Positions 60,315 through 64,000 of a stretch of 64,000 nucleotides of DNA are shown here, piece by piece. Position 1 is the stretch's first letter; each line of letters opens with the position of its first letter. Source of the stretch: Aldrovandia affinis (taxonomy: Eukaryota > Chordata > Actinopteri > Notacanthiformes > Halosauridae); the NCBI GenBank assembly GCA_029706075.1, contig JAINUG010000519.1:92501-156500 (forward strand), read 5' to 3'. The position numbers were made by a program, and so were the translations under genes. Under the pieces are notes generated by a model. That model ran no database searches, was not told the DNA's origin, and was given only the letters and a program-made list of their open reading frames with translations.

Positions 60315-62325
60315 AGAAGGAAAAACTGATGACGTCTCATAGGTATCCGAGCATAGAGTCCATCACAAGTCTTTAAAATCAGGCAATGAACTGATGTTCC
60401 CCTGGCCACCCTGGAGTAGACGGGCTATGATGGGAAAGTGAAGAATATCCTGATGAAGTTCGTACACAGTAAAGGTTTTAATACATGCACATGACCAGGT
60501 GTGATGGACAAACCTAATTCTGTGTTTAGTGCTACGGTCGAAAACGTGGGGGAGGCACCTTGCCAGCATCATTTGACCGTCGCGTGTAATGGTCCATGCC
60601 TGTGGACCGACCAGCGGTTAGTACGCTCGGTCAAGTGAACCCATGCTCTTAAACCACACATCAGTTTCAAAGGACAAATCGGATCAAAGACATTGTGAGG
60701 AATATAGTGCAAGGGACGTGGTTGAGCGCCTCCAGGTGGTCATGTTTGGAATTGACCGGCGTCATGCCAAAATTACATCGACTTCGTGACTCAGTCGTGG
60801 GACTCAGCATCGTGTGTCGTCCAGTGGGGTCCGCACGAAACCCACCTTTCGTAAGACACCATCAAAGGGAAATACAAAATGCCTGTGAAGTGAAGTCGAG
60901 TCGAGTTTGTTTTGCACAAATTGACATGGCTGTACGCTTCACTAGCTAACATACAGTACGTTGTTACACTGAGCAAATACAAATGGATATTGGAAATGTC
61001 TTAACAAAGCTGGGGGTTTGGGGGTTATAAATTCTGTGAAATTTCTTCTGTAAATAACGTTTTCAGTGCAGGGAGCCACAACATATTTAACGTTCACAGC
61101 CTGGTTTCAGTTACATGTTCAGTTGGCCCGTTATGACTCCTGACCAAACAGTCGATAGGCACTTTTATTGGGCCCACAGTGCTGGGACTGAGGAAGTTGT
61201 GTGTGTGTAAAACCGTAAAATCTGTAGTGCGTGTGACGGTTGAGAGGGTTGTTGACACAGGTCGCTTATCCACCACCGTAACGGAGGAACCTGCCTGAGC
61301 AGGCACGGTGTTAATAACTCTTTGTCATCCTTCCGTAACTCCCAACTCGTCAAGTTTCTCCGAAAAGCTGGGATGCGTATCCCGTTTCTGTTTGAGGGTT
61401 TGTACTCATGCCCGTGTTTTTGGTTTTGTTGCCATCCGTGTACTCGAAAATCAGCTGAGCAATGTGTGCTTTTTCTACCTCGATTTTTAGAAATATACCA
61501 CTGGCATACAAATGGCTCTGGGGCTCTGCATTCTGTATCTGTAAAAAAAAAAAAGAGAGACTATTTCTGTGTATTCTGTTTTACATGAGTGACGCGTCAA
61601 CACAAACATGATTTGTCATCATCCGTGTAGCTTTTACACATACGGATGTTTTACCACCTAATAAATAAGGAAGTATCTGGTAAAATATTATTATTGCAAC
61701 ATGCAAACAGATAGGCATGTGACTATCCACACACAAACGGACACAAGAGCTCACAAGCACACATACACACACACACACACACAAACGCACACAAGCACAC
61801 ACACGCTCTCTCACAAGTACACATACACACATATGCACACAAACACACAGACACACAAGCACACACACACACACACAGAAGTGTGGTAGCACAAAGAATT
61901 GCATAAATGCCTCAACTGCCTTTGGTCATAAATAATGTTTTGGGGGAAAAAATCCTACTATCATACTCAAATTGTACCAATAATTACACACTGCCCGCAT
62001 GGATTCAACATCCCAGAAGCTCAGGGGTACTTATTCAGAAAGAAAACTACAGCAGAGCAGCTAGCAGGTTTGTATAAAGTCTCCTGTATAATTGATATGT
62101 ATATATTAAAGGGTACGGACTCAGAGAAGCATTTTTTAGGAGCGGCAGGGGAATGAGGTCAATTGGAAAGGCGAGGAAGAGAAGACAACGCACAAGAACT
62201 GCCTTTAATCTCCCACCTTGTTCCAGGCAGATCTTGCATTGAGAGATGTACATGACATCTGTGTCCCCGTTGAAGTACATCAAACAGAGTACATAACGGA
62301 TACTCAGATGCACAAGTTCTGTGGA
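60315..62325. other. Intergenic or distal 3' UTR, with (CA)n tract
   Basis: No gene recognised. CA-rich microsatellite at about 61730-61880. Confidence 0.45.
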
Positions 62326-62329
62326 CAAG

Positions 62330-62630
62330 ATGTGGTTCTGTGTGTCTCAGTAGGTAGAGTGTGGTTCTGTGTGTCTCAGTAGGTAGAGTGTGGTTCTGTG
62401 TGTCTCAGTAGGTAGAGTGTGGTTCTGTGTGTCTCAGTAGGTAGAGTGTGGTTCTGTGTGTCTCAGTAGGTAGAGCGTGGTTCTGTGTGGCTCAGTAGGT
62501 AGAGCACGGCGTTGGCAGCGCATAAGTTGTGGGTTCAATTCCCACTGGGACCACATGTACTGAAAACTGTATGCACTCACTACTGTAAGTCGCTTTGGAT
62601 ACAAGCGTGTGCTAAATGGCAATATATACG
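62330..62630 (+). mobile_element. SINE-4 copy with tandemly repeated head
   Basis: About six copies of gtggttctgtgtgtctcagt plus aggtagagt precede one ordinary SINE-4 body and tail. Confidence 0.9.
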
Positions 62631-62639
62631 TGTATATAT

Positions 62640-63240
62640 ACAAGGAGAGCAATGTCACACGTTACTGGAGAAGAGGAAACAGCAACAAAAAAGGACAAAT
62701 GGGCAAAGCGTTGGTCTCATTTCCCAGCAGGTGTGGAGTTCAGGTGCAGAGCTCTTGTGTAAAGGAGAGGTGTTGAGTGACAACGCTGCTCTGTGTGCTC
62801 CATGGAGAGAGGGAGAGGCGGAGAGAGAGGCGCTGAGAGAGGGCACGGGGTGGACACACAAACAGACAGTGATGGATGACGAGGCCAGACGAGCAGCCCA
62901 CTAGGCCCCTCTCTGTCACAGAGTGGAGCGATCTCGTCTCCCACATAGTTTTCACTTTGGAAAATATTTATAGAAACAATGATTAAAAAGCTGAACAAAA
63001 CTTTTTTAATATCTTATCTTACGGTCTTAATTAAATATCGTAACTTAGAATTCTTCTGCTGGTTTTTCAGTCTGAACTGAGAACTAATTTTAAGTTTGGA
63101 GAAAGAGAAAAGAAACAAAACAAAAAAACATAACAGGAACAAGGTATAGCCATAACATGCCTGCACAATATGACCTCCTATAAAAACGTGGTATGGAGTT
63201 CAACCTGAGAAAACCTTGGCATAGACTTTTCTCTTACTTT
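62640..63240. other. Intergenic, nothing recognised
   Basis: No repeat or coding family matched. Confidence 0.45.
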
Positions 63241-63244
63241 TTTG

Positions 63245-63575
63245 CTTTCTAAATGTATTTAAGATTTTTTCCCCCGTTTTTCTCCCAATTTGGTAGCCAA
63301 TTACACCCTGTATTTCTTTGAATTTACCCTCCCCCACAAACCCGCCGCTCATCCACGGAGTCAGGCCTGTTTCTACCCCGTACAGGGACGCCTTTCGTGC
63401 TTCTCAGTGAGCCCGTGCCGGCTCACCCTCCTCCCTCCCTCTGGGGCGGTCAGCCAATCGCCGCCCCCGACGGGGCTCTCGGCCAGAGTCAGGCCGGGTC
63501 TCGAACCGCAGCTGCAGTGGGCAACCTGCATTCCGGACGAATGCCTTTTACCGCTACGCCACCCGAGGCCCCCAA
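63245..63575 (-). mobile_element. SINE-1 copy
   Basis: Reverse copy with head gggtggcgtagcggtaaaag and core cagggtgtaattggctacca. Confidence 0.85.
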
Positions 63576-63754
63576 ACGTTCACAGACTTAACTCTTCTTT
63601 TGGACAGCATGTTGACTGCCTGAATGGGCCACCGCCCCTCCCTGCCTCACACTGTACAGAGAGGTAATAAAACTAGGCAAGCCCATATCTGCAGACCCAC
63701 CAGTGTCACACCAATCGCGTTGACCGATGTGGCAATAGCTGGGAATCACATTTA

Positions 63755-63986
63755 CACTCCCTCATTCCAAAACTCCTTCTTATAGCGTCAGCTATAAATA
63801 CCAATGTGGCATGCCAATCACCGCAGCCAATCCAATTTATCTCCTGTGCGACCTGAAAAGTCAACAAACTCCCACCACTGCAGCACTTTGGCCAATGGCA
63901 ACGCGCCAGCCGGCTATAAACAGGAAGGCCCCTCGACAAGCGAGAGGATGACGGAGTCCTGGAGCGCGGAACGCTGAAGTGGGATG
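63755..63986 (+). promoter_or_regulatory. Promoter-like block at right edge with uORF and candidate start codon
   Basis: CATTCC (63763-63768, M-CAT-like), several CCAAT motifs (63800, 63815, 63827, 63892) and GGCTATAAACAGG (TATA at 63915). A 9-codon upstream ORF runs 63948-63977, and ATG at 63984 is in strong context (G at -3 and +4). Coding would continue off the window (MVQLR...). In human, RPP30 and ANKRD1 lie near HTR7; ANKRD1 has a TATA/M-CAT muscle promoter, so an ankrd1-type gene is conceivable but not shown. Confidence 0.4.
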
Positions 63987-64000
63987 GTTCAGCTTCGGAG

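Overview
The window looks like part of a ray-finned (teleost) fish chromosome. It holds split vertebrate-type genes with GT/AG introns. Between them lie dense fish-style repeats: tRNA-derived SINEs ending in the conserved 'ctgtaagtcgctttggataa' type tail, hAT and Tc1/mariner elements, L2- and CR1-like LINE remnants and many GT, GA and minisatellite arrays. I cannot name the species from the sequence.

Left block (1-14.4 kb): the 5' two-thirds of a PIWI-clade Argonaute gene lies on the minus strand, and I read it as piwil2. Eleven coding exons can be placed from the start codon near 11807 down to an exon ending at 29. They cover the arginine-glycine-rich N-terminus, the N domain and the whole PAZ domain; the MID/PIWI (slicer) part lies beyond the left edge. 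Splice phases agree at every junction from exon 5 onward and at most earlier ones. Three frame breaks occur, all in or near G/C homopolymers. A copy of the expected next exon sits in opposite orientation inside the gene (2224-2295). Three exon edges have been amplified into tandem arrays.

Middle block (14.4-28.8 kb): intergenic DNA with an L2-type LINE (16.0-17.4 kb), SINEs, a solo LTR, a CR1-like remnant and a local direct duplication (27.0 and 28.6 kb).

Right block (28.9-60 kb): a plus-strand serotonin receptor gene, htr7-like, has two coding exons (29581-30038 and 59156-59924) split in the DRY motif by a 29-kb intron. The receptor is 408 residues long. The intron carries a miniature LTR retrotransposon (44307-44984) with an 18-nt primer-binding site matching tRNA-His and a polypurine tract but no genes. 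It also holds hAT miniature elements with clear 8-bp target duplications, a degenerate Tc1 transposase, a long near-perfect hairpin (37199-37271) and a 12-copy array of SINE heads about 45 bp from exon 2.

Right edge (63.7-64 kb): a CCAAT/TATA promoter-like block with a short upstream ORF and a candidate start codon suggests another plus-strand gene just entering the window.

The most unusual items are: (1) the miniature LTR element, whose LTRs carry tRNA-like A and B boxes; (2) repeated tandem amplification of exon borders in one PIWI gene; (3) the inverted orphan piwil2 exon; and (4) a miniature transposon packed with GCCTAAGTCAC motifs.
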